NCBI RefSeq assembly: GCF_000648615.1
Contig: NZ_JFZC01000041.1
Location: forward strand, 113,308 to 177,307
DNA from: Sporolactobacillus terrae DSM 11697
GTDB taxonomy: Bacteria > Bacillota > Bacilli > Bacillales > Sporolactobacillaceae
Length of the DNA stretch: 64,000 nt
Direction: 5' to 3'
Shown here: one piece after another, positions 42,723 to 50,351 of the stretch
Layout: each line of letters starts with the position of its first letter
How positions within the stretch are numbered: the stretch's first letter is position 1
The notes under the pieces: generated by a model
The model's input: only the letters and a program-made list of their open reading frames with translations
What the model was told of the DNA's origin: nothing
Database searches by the model: none
Translations under genes and position numbers: made by a program

Positions 42723-42932
42723 ATGAGAAGAATTTATAGATTTATGGATGTTGGAGAGAAGAAAAAGGCGATAGATTTAGCTATTAAGGATATAGACCAA
42801 TTAAAAAAAGAATATGAAAATGACTATCCTGCAATTGTTAAGGATGCAATCGAAGAAACGATTCACAAATATAAGAAGGATGTAGAGTTCTTAAAAGAAG
42901 ATTTAAAAAAAATAGAGAATAGTAATTTATAG
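42723..42932 (+). CDS. Small AT-rich hypothetical protein
   Basis: A 69-residue, highly charged helical protein (GEKKKAIDLAIKDIDQLKKEY) with a strong ribosome site (AAGGAGG, 7 nt before ATG). Base composition is much more AT-rich than adjacent genes and codons end mainly in A/T, suggesting recent acquisition together with the 5' part of the previous gene. I do not recognise the family. Confidence 0.65.
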   Translation: MRRIYRFMDVGEKKKAIDLAIKDIDQLKKEYENDYPAIVKDAIEETIHKYKKDVEFLKEDLKKIENSNL

Positions 42933-43045
42933 TGAAATCTTGGAGCTTAGTCGAACAGGCTTCGAAAATTATGTACTGAAATGACAGTTTCGATATAAGA
43001 CTGTCATATTCAAAGGGAGCTTTCATTTGGGGCACTCTTTTGCTA

Positions 43046-43089
43046 AAAAAGACATCCTTTGCGACAGCATTGGGTGTCCTTTTTTACAG
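43046..43089 (+). terminator. Terminator-like hairpin
   Basis: AAAAAGACATCC and GGGTGTCCTTTTTT form an imperfect stem with an A-tract before and T-tract after. It is also the left boundary of the repeat. Confidence 0.55.
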
Positions 43090-43330
43090 GAAAAGAAAGT
43101 ATATGATTTTTGGTCCCGCAAAAGACAGTGCATCAAATGCGCAGATGCTCTGGCGTCAGCGGGAACAGCGAGCCAAGGAAGACCCCGCAGATCAATTGCG
43201 TGTCCGAGGAGGCTTCCGGAACGTCCGCGGCAGGCGAGCAGCTGGAGTGTCGTTTGTGCACAAGGTGATGAACAAAGCCCGGATGGAAGGCGGAAGTAAG
43301 GATCGGGCGTATTTTGCCTGGTTTTTCTCA
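43070..43330. repeat. Composite dispersed repeat, copy d
   Basis: Starts with the module ACAGGAAAAGAAAGTATATG (also at about 63650 and 63940), then ATGCGCAGATGCTCTGGCG, GAAGACCCCGCAGAT, GGAGGCTTCCGGAACGTCCG, GCGAGCAGCTGGAGTGTCGT and a tail GGAAGTAAGGATCGGGCGTATTTTGCC similar to the tails at 53200 and 63900. Confidence 0.8.
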
Positions 43331-43670
43331 AGCAGCAAGTGCATCTCAATCGTAAATATCTAAACTCTCATCCACATCTTCGAAAAACAATGAAATCGGC
43401 AGGGTGGTCGGTCATGCAGAACAGTTGGAAAGTAAAATGATTATCGATGTAAAGTCAAATACGTTCTCCTTAGCCGCCGAATCAATGGCGGATTCCCGAA
43501 TCAAGCTTTCGTTAGTCTCAAGCCGGACATCGAAACGCATTTCTCCCGATCAATTCCCGAATAGAAGTTTTTTGATGAAAGGGAGTGAAACGCCCGAAAA
43601 GAAAACGCTTTCGATTGTAATAGAGGATATAGCAGACAACATGGAGAATGGGATTATAGAGGTGAACGTA

Positions 43671-46478
43671 ATGGGACGGCGACGTGAAAAGATTTTTGAG
43701 GAATTAACGCGGCAATGTGCGCAATTAGATAAGAAAAAGCTGCTTGATCTTTCGGGCGTGTCAGCATCGGACTTGGCTGATGCGCTGGGCATCCTGCGCA
43801 GTAATGTCAGCGCAGAGCTCAATGAACTGGTCCGCGAGAAGCGCGTGATCAAGTTCGTGACGCGGCCGGTGCTCTATGCACCGGCCGCGCTGATTCACGA
43901 ACAATTCGGCGATGCGGTCGATACGTATGCGCTTAAGTGTGCATCGTTGAAGGAATGGTTCAATCAAGAGCGGACGCGCGAGAAGAATGAAGATCCATTT
44001 TCCCATCTGATCGGTTCAGATAAAAGTTTGAAAAAAAGCGTCAAGCAAGCCAAATCAGCGATTGTTTATCCGCCAAGAGGGTTGCACACGCTAATCCTCG
44101 GGCCAACCGGTTCAGGGAAAACATTATTTGCGCATATGATGCATCACTATGCAATTGCAATCAAGCGCATCAAGGAACACGCGCCGTTCATTGATTTCAA
44201 CTGCGCGGATTATTACAACAATCCGCAGCTGTTGATTGGACAGCTGTTTGGCTATATAAAAGGCGCATTTACCGGGGCTGCTCACGATCAGGACGGATTG
44301 GTCGCAAAGGCGGATGGCGGTATTCTGTTTCTTGATGAAATTCATCGGCTGCCGCCGGAAGGTCAGGAAATGCTGTTCTATTTTATGGATACCGGCCACT
44401 ACAGCAAATTAGGCGAAACCGGCAACAAGCGCGGCGCTCGGGTTCTGATCATCGGTGCGACGACAGCCGACCCGGAATCGGCACTGTTGCAGACCTTTCT
44501 GCGGCGTGTTCCGGTGATGATCAATGTTCCCAACTTCCAAAGCCGAAGTGTGAGTGAGCAGATTGAGTTGAGCAAATTTCTGCTCTCTCGGGAAGCACAT
44601 CGCACGCATCATGAATTTCACGTGAGTTCCGATGTGATCAAAGCGTTGATTGGCAGTGTTACTTTTGGCAATATTGGCCAGCTGAAATCGAATGTGCAGC
44701 TGGTCTGTGCGCAAGGATTCCTTGATAGCATGAACCAAGATTATGTTGAACTTGATGCGAAAATGCTGCCCACGGAAATGCAGGAAGGGTTGCACCGCAT
44801 CTCGCATCAGCCCAAAGTCAATCAGGAGCTAAGCAAACGGTTGCCGCTTTTCCTTGTGGTAACCGGGAGCAAGGACCCGCTCTTAAACGATGTGGATCAA
44901 TACGAACCTCCATTTGATCTCTACAAAATGATCTCGGGAAAATACGACGCTTTGATCCATGAAGGTTTATCAATGCAGGATATTCGCAAACTCGTCATGG
45001 AAGATATTAAGAATCAAGTGAAACAATTTTACCAAAAAACGTCGAGTGATTCGTCAAATACAGTTGTGGATCAGCGCGTCGCCCGCCTTTCCGAAGATTT
45101 GGAGGTCATCTGCGCCCGCGTATTAGGTCAGCATTTGAGCCATCAATTTGTTTCGCTGCTTAATGTGCATCTGTCCGCGTTTCTGGAACATCCGCTGCGC
45201 AGAATGAATGGAGCGCCGGATAAGGCGATGTTTCCTTTTGCACAGAAAGATTATGAAGCAGCGGTTCAGGTGGCTGATTTAATTGATCGCAGGCTTGGTG
45301 TAGCGTTGCCAGAGGTAGAGATGGTCTACATTGCTTTTCTGATCGGTTCGTTTGTTGAACTTTCTCAGCAGCGCAACGTTGGCATTGTTGTTGCGGCACA
45401 TGGTCCGCAAACCGCAAGCTCCATGGTCAGCGTTGTCAAGGAATTAATGGGCGATTATCCGATTGCGGCCGTCGATATGCCGCTCAGTCTCAATTTCGGC
45501 GATATCTTTGAAAATATCGTAGCAGCGGTTCGTTCCGTTGATCAGGGTGCCGGCGTGCTGATGATGGTCGATATGGGGTCGCTCTACTATTTTGAAGAAA
45601 AGATCGCGCAGGGTGCCAAAGTGCGAGTCAAGGCCATCGACATGGTATCAACGCCGATGGTGCTCGATGCGGTGAAAAATGCCAATTATTTGCATATGGA
45701 TTTGAATGGAATGGTTGATTCCCTCGATACATTGCGCCGGACGGTTGGTATGGAGACGCGCAGCGCGCGCAGTGAACGTCAGAAAGCGATTCTAACCATT
45801 TGCACAACTGGAAGCGGCATTGCCAAACGTATTAAAAATATTGTCAGCATGTATCTGCGCAACCTTACCGATGAAGAAATCCTTGTTATACCGGTATCAA
45901 TCGAGGACCTATATGATGTCGCACGAAAAATGCAATGTAAATATGAGGTTGTCGCCAGCATTGGCGCAAAGAACCCGAAACTTGAGGGCGTACCGTACAT
46001 CACGCTTTCTCAATTTGTCGGCGGCGAAGGTCAAGAGATTCTGCAATCCGTTCTTGCGGGCAAAACCTTGCCGATGAAAGACAACCCCTCTCATGTTATC
46101 GTAAAAGGAGTCTGCGTGGACAGCTTGCAGGATATGCTGATGTACCTAAACCCGAAACGAGCGGTCGCCGCAATTCTTGAATTTAATGAAGCCGTTCAAA
46201 AAGCGCTGCACCTTCATTTTAAAAATGCGACCCAGATTCGAATCGTCATGCATCTTGCATTTGCTCTTGAACGGGAAATTGTCCGCATGCCACTGACTTA
46301 CGAAGGCGCGCGCAGTTCGGAAAAAAAGCGTTTAGCCAAGCAGCTTGATCCGACAATGGCCGTGCTAAAAGACAAGCTGAACCTCTCGCTCAGCGAGGAT
46401 GAATTGTACTATTTTATTGATATGGTGATCGATGAATTTGGCAAAGAAGTCATTTATCGGCGCGCACTTCAAAACTAG
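43671..46478 (+). CDS. LevR/ManR-type sigma-54 activator with PTS regulatory domains
   Basis: The 935-residue protein activates sigma-54 RNA polymerase and is tuned by PTS phosphorylation. Order: N-terminal HTH (LLDLSGVSASDLADAL), AAA+ domain with Walker A (GPTGSGKTLF, about 144) and the sigma-54 loop GAFTGA (about 199), PRD1 (about 470-560), EIIA-Man-like domain with His in VAAHGPQ (about 576), EIIB-Gat-like domain with Cys in ICTTGSG (about 710), and PRD2 with His in VMHLAFALE (about 860). Length and order match B. subtilis LevR. The ATG at 43671 with GAGGTG is chosen. It lies directly before its target PTS operon. Confidence 0.95.
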   Translation: MGRRREKIFEELTRQCAQLDKKKLLDLSGVSASDLADALGILRSNVSAELNELVREKRVIKFVTRPVLYAPAALIHEQFGDAVDTYALKCASLKEWFNQERTREKNEDPFSHLIGSDKSLKKSVKQAKSAIVYPPRGLHTLILGPTGSGKTLFAHMMHHYAIAIKRIKEHAPFIDFNCADYYNNPQLLIGQLFGYIKGAFTGAAHDQDGLVAKADGGILFLDEIHRLPPEGQEMLFYFMDTGHYSKLGETGNKRGARVLIIGATTADPESALLQTFLRRVPVMINVPNFQSRSVSEQIELSKFLLSREAHRTHHEFHVSSDVIKALIGSVTFGNIGQLKSNVQLVCAQGFLDSMNQDYVELDAKMLPTEMQEGLHRISHQPKVNQELSKRLPLFLVVTGSKDPLLNDVDQYEPPFDLYKMISGKYDALIHEGLSMQDIRKLVMEDIKNQVKQFYQKTSSDSSNTVVDQRVARLSEDLEVICARVLGQHLSHQFVSLLNVHLSAFLEHPLRRMNGAPDKAMFPFAQKDYEAAVQVADLIDRRLGVALPEVEMVYIAFLIGSFVELSQQRNVGIVVAAHGPQTASSMVSVVKELMGDYPIAAVDMPLSLNFGDIFENIVAAVRSVDQGAGVLMMVDMGSLYYFEEKIAQGAKVRVKAIDMVSTPMVLDAVKNANYLHMDLNGMVDSLDTLRRTVGMETRSARSERQKAILTICTTGSGIAKRIKNIVSMYLRNLTDEEILVIPVSIEDLYDVARKMQCKYEVVASIGAKNPKLEGVPYITLSQFVGGEGQEILQSVLAGKTLPMKDNPSHVIVKGVCVDSLQDMLMYLNPKRAVAAILEFNEAVQKALHLHFKNATQIRIVMHLAFALEREIVRMPLTYEGARSSEKKRLAKQLDPTMAVLKDKLNLSLSEDELYYFIDMVIDEFGKEVIYRRALQN

Positions 46479-46588
46479 TGTGTTCTTTTTTTTGAATACG
46501 AATGGGTTAGTGTTTTAGTTTAAAACAGAAAACCTATTAGTGCGTTATTCGAAGGTTTAGTGTTTCGTTTTTCATAAATAGTGTGTTG
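46475..46588 (+). promoter_or_regulatory. Five phased TTAGTGTGTT-like enhancer repeats (LevR/ManR UAS)
   Basis: TAGTG occurs at 46476, 46508, 46538, 46558 and 46579 within units of consensus TTAGTG(T/C)(G/T)TT, all on the same strand. The spacings 32, 30, 20 and 21 bp are close to 3, 3, 2 and 2 helical turns. The first overlaps the activator stop codon. They lie 80-190 bp upstream of the -24/-12 promoter, the normal place for sigma-54 activator sites. Confidence 0.8.
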
Positions 46589-46623
46589 ACTAAAAACAGA
46601 TCAATAATAATAGCGCTTACAAA

Positions 46624-46649
46624 AGGGCCTTCTCGAGGCTCTTTTTTTT
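46624..46649 (+). terminator. Terminator of the activator gene
   Basis: AGGGCCT pairs with AGGCTCT (with wobble) around TCTCG, followed by seven T. It sits between the enhancers and the sigma-54 promoter and should insulate the PTS operon from read-through. Confidence 0.8.
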
Positions 46650-46660
46650 AACACACCGTG

Positions 46661-46677
46661 TTGGCATAAAAGTTGCT
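46661..46677 (+). promoter_or_regulatory. Sigma-54 (-24/-12) promoter of the PTS operon
   Basis: TTGGCATAAAAGTTGCT has GG (46663-46664) and GC (46675-46676) with exactly 10 bp between, matching the consensus TGGCAC-N5-TTGC. Confidence 0.95.
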
Positions 46678-46712
46678 TAGTAAAAAGTGCACAGAGAGAG
46701 GAGGAGAGAAAA

Positions 46713-47162
46713 GTGGTCGCGATTGTTATTGCTACACACGGAAATCTCTCGGAAGCGCTGATTGGAACGGCCAAGATGATTTTCGGAACAATGGAACATA
46801 TTGCTGAAGTTACCTTTAAACCCGGTGAGGGGATCGAGCATTTGCTCGATAAATATCAGAAAGCGAGCGATGGGTTAGGAGATGATCAGGTTCTGTTCCT
46901 AGTGGATTTGTTTGGAGGCAGCCCATACAATGCCGCCAGCCGTTTTGTTGCGCGTAAACCGTCCATGGATGTGGTCAGCGGCGTCAATTTGCCGATGCTG
47001 ATTGAAGTCCTTGGCAAGCGTCTTGCGGGAGCCTCACTTGAGGAACTGGTACAAACTGCAACAGCCGCCGGAACAGACGGCATTAAGTCATTCAAAGACG
47101 TTTTTTCGCATCAAAAAATTGCCAATAGTGCACAAGAAGACGAAGGAGATGAGTTGGGATGA
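46713..47162 (+). CDS. PTS mannose/fructose/sorbose family EIIA
   Basis: A 149-residue EIIA-Man domain that receives phosphate from HPr on His9 or so (IATHGNLSEAL) and passes it to EIIB. The typical DLFGGSPYNAA and GVNLPMLIE segments are present. The start is GTG with GAGAGGAGGAGAG upstream. It is first in an A-B-C-D operon driven by the sigma-54 promoter; a 4-bp overlap couples it to EIIB. Confidence 0.95.
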   Translation: MVAIVIATHGNLSEALIGTAKMIFGTMEHIAEVTFKPGEGIEHLLDKYQKASDGLGDDQVLFLVDLFGGSPYNAASRFVARKPSMDVVSGVNLPMLIEVLGKRLAGASLEELVQTATAAGTDGIKSFKDVFSHQKIANSAQEDEGDELG

Positions 47163-47650
47163 ACATTAAATGGTTACGTATTGATTCTCGATTAATTCAC
47201 GGACAGGTGGCAAACAACTGGGTGAACCATGTGGGGGCCGGAACAATTATTGCCACAAATGACAGCGCTGCCAAGGATGATTTGAGAAAAACACTGCTGC
47301 TTCAGGTTGCCCCGGGACGCACAAAGTCCTATGTGATGACCGTCGATAAAACGGCGCGCTGCTATAAAAACCCGACCTATAAAGACTTGGACGTCCTGAT
47401 GGTGGTTGAATCGCCCAAAGACGTTCTTCGTTTGATGGATCAGGGCGTTGACGTGACTCAGGTCAATGTCGGCGGCATTACCTTTAAAGAAGGCATGACA
47501 CTAATCTCCGAAGCCGTATCGGTCAGCCGAGAAGATGTCGAGGCATTTAAGGAGCTTGACAAGCGCGGCATCAAGCTGATTCTGCAACAGCTTCCCAACA
47601 CGCAAGCGTCTGATTTTATGAACCGGCTGAAAAGCAAAAATCTTGTATAA
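47159..47650 (+). CDS. PTS mannose/fructose/sorbose family EIIB
   Basis: A 163-residue EIIB with the phosphorylated His in RIDSRLIHGQV near residue 15 and the family segments VMTVDKTA and NVGGITFKEG. It transfers phosphate to the sugar carried by IIC/IID. The substrate (mannose, glucose or fructose) cannot be fixed from sequence. Confidence 0.95.
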   Translation: MNIKWLRIDSRLIHGQVANNWVNHVGAGTIIATNDSAAKDDLRKTLLLQVAPGRTKSYVMTVDKTARCYKNPTYKDLDVLMVVESPKDVLRLMDQGVDVTQVNVGGITFKEGMTLISEAVSVSREDVEAFKELDKRGIKLILQQLPNTQASDFMNRLKSKNLV

Positions 47651-47688
47651 ATAAAAAGATTAGCAGACAAAAAGGGAGGTCTTCAAAC

Positions 47689-48489
47689 ATGAATGCCATG
47701 CAATTTATTTTAGTTATCTTGGTTGCGCTGGTTTGCGGGATGGCGAGTGTTTTGGATGAACGCCAATTTCACCGTCCGCTTGTGGCGTGTACGCTTATCG
47801 GTCTTGTTCTTGGTGATTTGCACACCGGTATTATTCTTGGCGGTCAACTTGAATTGATTGCGCTCGGCTGGATGAACGTTGGTGCAGCGATGGCACCTGA
47901 CTCGGCCCTCGCTTCAACGATTTCAGCGATTATCGTTATTGTCGGGCATCAATCAATCGGTGAAGGGATTGCGATTGCGATTCCACTTGCTGCCGCCGGT
48001 CAAGTACTGACCATTTTTGTTCGAACGATTACAGTATTCTTTCAGCACCAAGCGGACCATTTTGCTGCGAATGCGAATTTCCGAGGGGTCGAGTGGTGTC
48101 ATATAGGAGGGCTGTTGCTACAAGGCCTGCGTGTGGCGATTCCTACCGGAGCCGTTGCCGCCATTGCCGGAACGAGCCTTGTCAGCCAGTGGCTGGATGC
48201 GATTCCGCCGGTCATCACCCATGGTCTGCAAGTTTCGGGTGGGTTCATCGTGGTTGTTGGGTATGCCATGGTTATTAACATGATGAAAGCGCGTGCGTTG
48301 ATGCCGTTCTTCTTCATTGGATTCACGCTTGCCACCTTTATGAGTGGAATCAACCTTGTTGGTCTTGGTATTCTCGGTGCTTGTGCTGCCGTTGTCTATG
48401 TTCAATTGAATCCAGATTTCCATGACGCGATTAAAGCGCCAACAGCTGCAACGAACGTCGGATCCGATGATGACGATGTATTAGGATAA
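47689..48489 (+). CDS. PTS mannose/fructose/sorbose family EIIC
   Basis: A 266-residue membrane subunit with about seven to eight hydrophobic helices and the EIIC-Man motif GLVLGDLHTGIILGGQLELIALGWMNVGAAMAPD. It forms the translocation path with EIID. GGGAGG precedes the ATG. Confidence 0.95.
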   Translation: MNAMQFILVILVALVCGMASVLDERQFHRPLVACTLIGLVLGDLHTGIILGGQLELIALGWMNVGAAMAPDSALASTISAIIVIVGHQSIGEGIAIAIPLAAAGQVLTIFVRTITVFFQHQADHFAANANFRGVEWCHIGGLLLQGLRVAIPTGAVAAIAGTSLVSQWLDAIPPVITHGLQVSGGFIVVVGYAMVINMMKARALMPFFFIGFTLATFMSGINLVGLGILGACAAVVYVQLNPDFHDAIKAPTAATNVGSDDDDVLG

Positions 48490-48503
48490 GGAGGGTGAAT
48501 GAA

Positions 48504-49340
48504 ATGAGTGAAACGAAAAAAGTACAGCCGTTAACGAAAAGAGACATTATCAATACCTATTTTCGAAGTACATTCATGCTCGGCTCCTTTAACTTCGAAC
48601 GGATGCAAGCAATTGGGGTTGCCGTTACGATGATCCCGGCGATCAAACGGTTTTATCATCGAAAAGAAGATCAGGCAGCCGCATTGAAACGCCACTTGGA
48701 ATTTTTTAACACAACGCCTTGGCCAGCATCAGCGATCTTTGGTGTGACCGCAGCGATGGAACAAAAGAAAGCAGAAAACGGTGAAATTGATGAGGCCGCC
48801 ATTACGAACGTGAAAATCGGTTTGATGGGACCGCTTGCCGGTATCGGCGATCCGATTTATTGGGGAACGGCACGTCCAATTTTAGCCGCACTCGGCGCGT
48901 CGCTGGCACTGAGCGGAAGTATTCTAGGGCCACTGCTCTTCTTCTTCGGGATCAACATCATCCGCATGCTGACCAGATGGTATGGGTTTAAATTTGGCTA
49001 CAGCCAAGGTACGGATATTGTGCAGGATGTCGCCGGCAACCGTCTCAAGAAATTGACGCAAATGGCTTCGGTGCTCGGACTGTTCGTCATGGGTTCACTT
49101 GTTTCGAAATGGACCAGTATCAAAATGCCCTTTGTCCTTGTGTCCTATGAACAAGCGGGAAAGACGGTCAACACAACGCTGCAAATGATTCTCGACCAAC
49201 TGCTTCCTGGCCTCGTTGCTTTGCTGATGACCTTCGCTTGCATGTGGCTTCTGAAACGGAAAGTCAATGCAATCTGGATCATCTTCGGCATGTTTGCGAT
49301 TGGTATTCTCGGATACTGGGCAGGGATTTTCGGACTGTAA
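48504..49340 (+). CDS. PTS mannose/fructose/sorbose family EIID
   Basis: A 278-residue EIID with the N-terminal FNFERMQAIGVAVTMIPAIKRFY and LMGPLAGIGDPIYWGTARPI motifs. It completes the IIABCD permease. The ATG at 48504 is chosen over a GTG at 48495 because AAGGAGG is then 9 nt away. Confidence 0.95.
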   Translation: MSETKKVQPLTKRDIINTYFRSTFMLGSFNFERMQAIGVAVTMIPAIKRFYHRKEDQAAALKRHLEFFNTTPWPASAIFGVTAAMEQKKAENGEIDEAAITNVKIGLMGPLAGIGDPIYWGTARPILAALGASLALSGSILGPLLFFFGINIIRMLTRWYGFKFGYSQGTDIVQDVAGNRLKKLTQMASVLGLFVMGSLVSKWTSIKMPFVLVSYEQAGKTVNTTLQMILDQLLPGLVALLMTFACMWLLKRKVNAIWIIFGMFAIGILGYWAGIFGL

Positions 49341-49412
49341 ATTGAGTCGTTTGGCGAGGCATCACGCGCGCAGCGTATACGATTTTGCAAAAAAGGCTAG
49401 GAGGAGATTTTC

Positions 49413-49790
49413 ATGTTAAAAAGTATCATCGCATTTTTGGAACCTAATCATAAACCGGAAGGCTACATCTTCAGTTCGGCGAAATTAGTAACCGGATTAA
49501 TGGTACTCGGCCTCCTGCTTTACACGATTACCGGCGGCTGGGGGACGATTGCTTGTCTCGCGCTTGCGATTGGTTTAATGATCGGTCGTCATCTGCTTGT
49601 CAAGCAGGCCACCAATGATTTTCGCGACCTGCATCATGCCAAGAAAGGTTATGGGCAAACCAGAAACAAAGACTATTTGCGCTTTATCAAAGCACGTGGC
49701 GAGCAAATGCTTCGCGACAACAAAGCACTCACTAAATCAGCAAAGATTGAAATTCGTGAACTCCTTGCCTATGCGGAACGATACCTTTGA
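49413..49790 (+). CDS. Small membrane protein of the PTS operon, function unknown
   Basis: A 125-residue protein with two close hydrophobic helices (about 25-70: LVTGLMVLGLLLYTITGG, CLALAIGLMIGRHLLV) and a basic C-terminal cytoplasmic tail. AGGAGG lies before the ATG. It is 72 bp after EIID in the same direction and before the terminator, so it probably belongs to the operon. It is not the ManO/DUF956 protein often found in this position in other Firmicutes. I do not recognise a family. Confidence 0.75.
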   Translation: MLKSIIAFLEPNHKPEGYIFSSAKLVTGLMVLGLLLYTITGGWGTIACLALAIGLMIGRHLLVKQATNDFRDLHHAKKGYGQTRNKDYLRFIKARGEQMLRDNKALTKSAKIEIRELLAYAERYL

Positions 49791-49835
49791 TGTGCGCCCT
49801 GTGATGCTCAGCTGCAGAAAATCAATGAAACGCAT

Positions 49836-49873
49836 TAAAAAGCAGCACCGCAATGATTGCGGTGCTGCTTTTT
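49836..49873 (+). terminator. Terminator of the PTS operon
   Basis: AAAAAGCAGCACCGCAA pairs with TTGCGGTGCTGCTTTTT; very strong and bidirectional with respect to the MarR operon. Confidence 0.95.
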
Positions 49874-49916
49874 GTGAGTCATAAATGAATTGGAGCCTAA
49901 GCTGAAACGTCAGCGA

Positions 49917-50342
49917 TTAGTCAACCAATTTAGCAATCAGCTCGGACAACTGATTAAGCTCCTGATCATCAAAATCACTGAAAACCTGACGCATGTAGTT
50001 CTCGCGGATGCAGATCAATTGGTGATAGAGCGCAATGCCTTTTTCAGTGACCGTTAACCGAACTTTTCTCCGATCTGTTTTAGATCGCTGACGCATCACA
50101 TAGCCGCAACGAATCAGTTTATCGATGACCGTCGTCGCGTAACTTGGAGATACATCGAATTTCTTTGCAATTCGTGATGAGGTTTCCCGATCATGTCGGT
50201 AAAGATGGGACAGGAACGAGAATTCATGAGCAGTCAGTTCACTGCCCTGAAGTTCATTGATTGTCCGCCGAAAGCGGCGAATAACAATTGCAAAGCTGTT
50301 TTCGATTTCATGGATCTTGGCTTCTCTGTCCGTAAGAGACAC
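49917..50342 (-). CDS. MarR family transcriptional regulator
   Basis: A 141-residue MarR winged-helix protein (ELTAHEFSFLSHLYRHDRETSSRIAKKFDVSPSYATTVIDKL, then a wing with RSKTDRRKVRLTVTEKG). It is the last gene of an EmrA-EmrB-MarR operon, so it probably represses its own operon at the palindrome 52893-52907 and responds to a pump substrate. The start is GTG. Confidence 0.93.
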   Translation of the reverse strand: MSLTDREAKIHEIENSFAIVIRRFRRTINELQGSELTAHEFSFLSHLYRHDRETSSRIAKKFDVSPSYATTVIDKLIRCGYVMRQRSKTDRRKVRLTVTEKGIALYHQLICIRENYMRQVFSDFDDQELNQLSELIAKLVD

Positions 50343-50351
50343 CTGCTTCCC

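Larger units (their letters stand above)
42933..43670. other. 738-bp region with a terminator and a dispersed repeat
   Basis: Holds a terminator-like hairpin (43046-43089), a copy of the composite repeat (to about 43330) and about 340 bp of leader before the LevR-like gene. An in-frame extension of that gene back to 43404 has neither homology nor a good ribosome site. Confidence 0.6.

Noticed and set aside
43404..43670. N-terminal extension of the LevR-like activator
   Set aside because: Family homology begins at the ATG at 43671, which has a good ribosome site; the extension is low-complexity and lacks one.
46624..46649. Regulatory attenuator inside the PTS leader
   Set aside because: The hairpin lies upstream of the sigma-54 promoter, so it terminates the activator transcript rather than the PTS operon.
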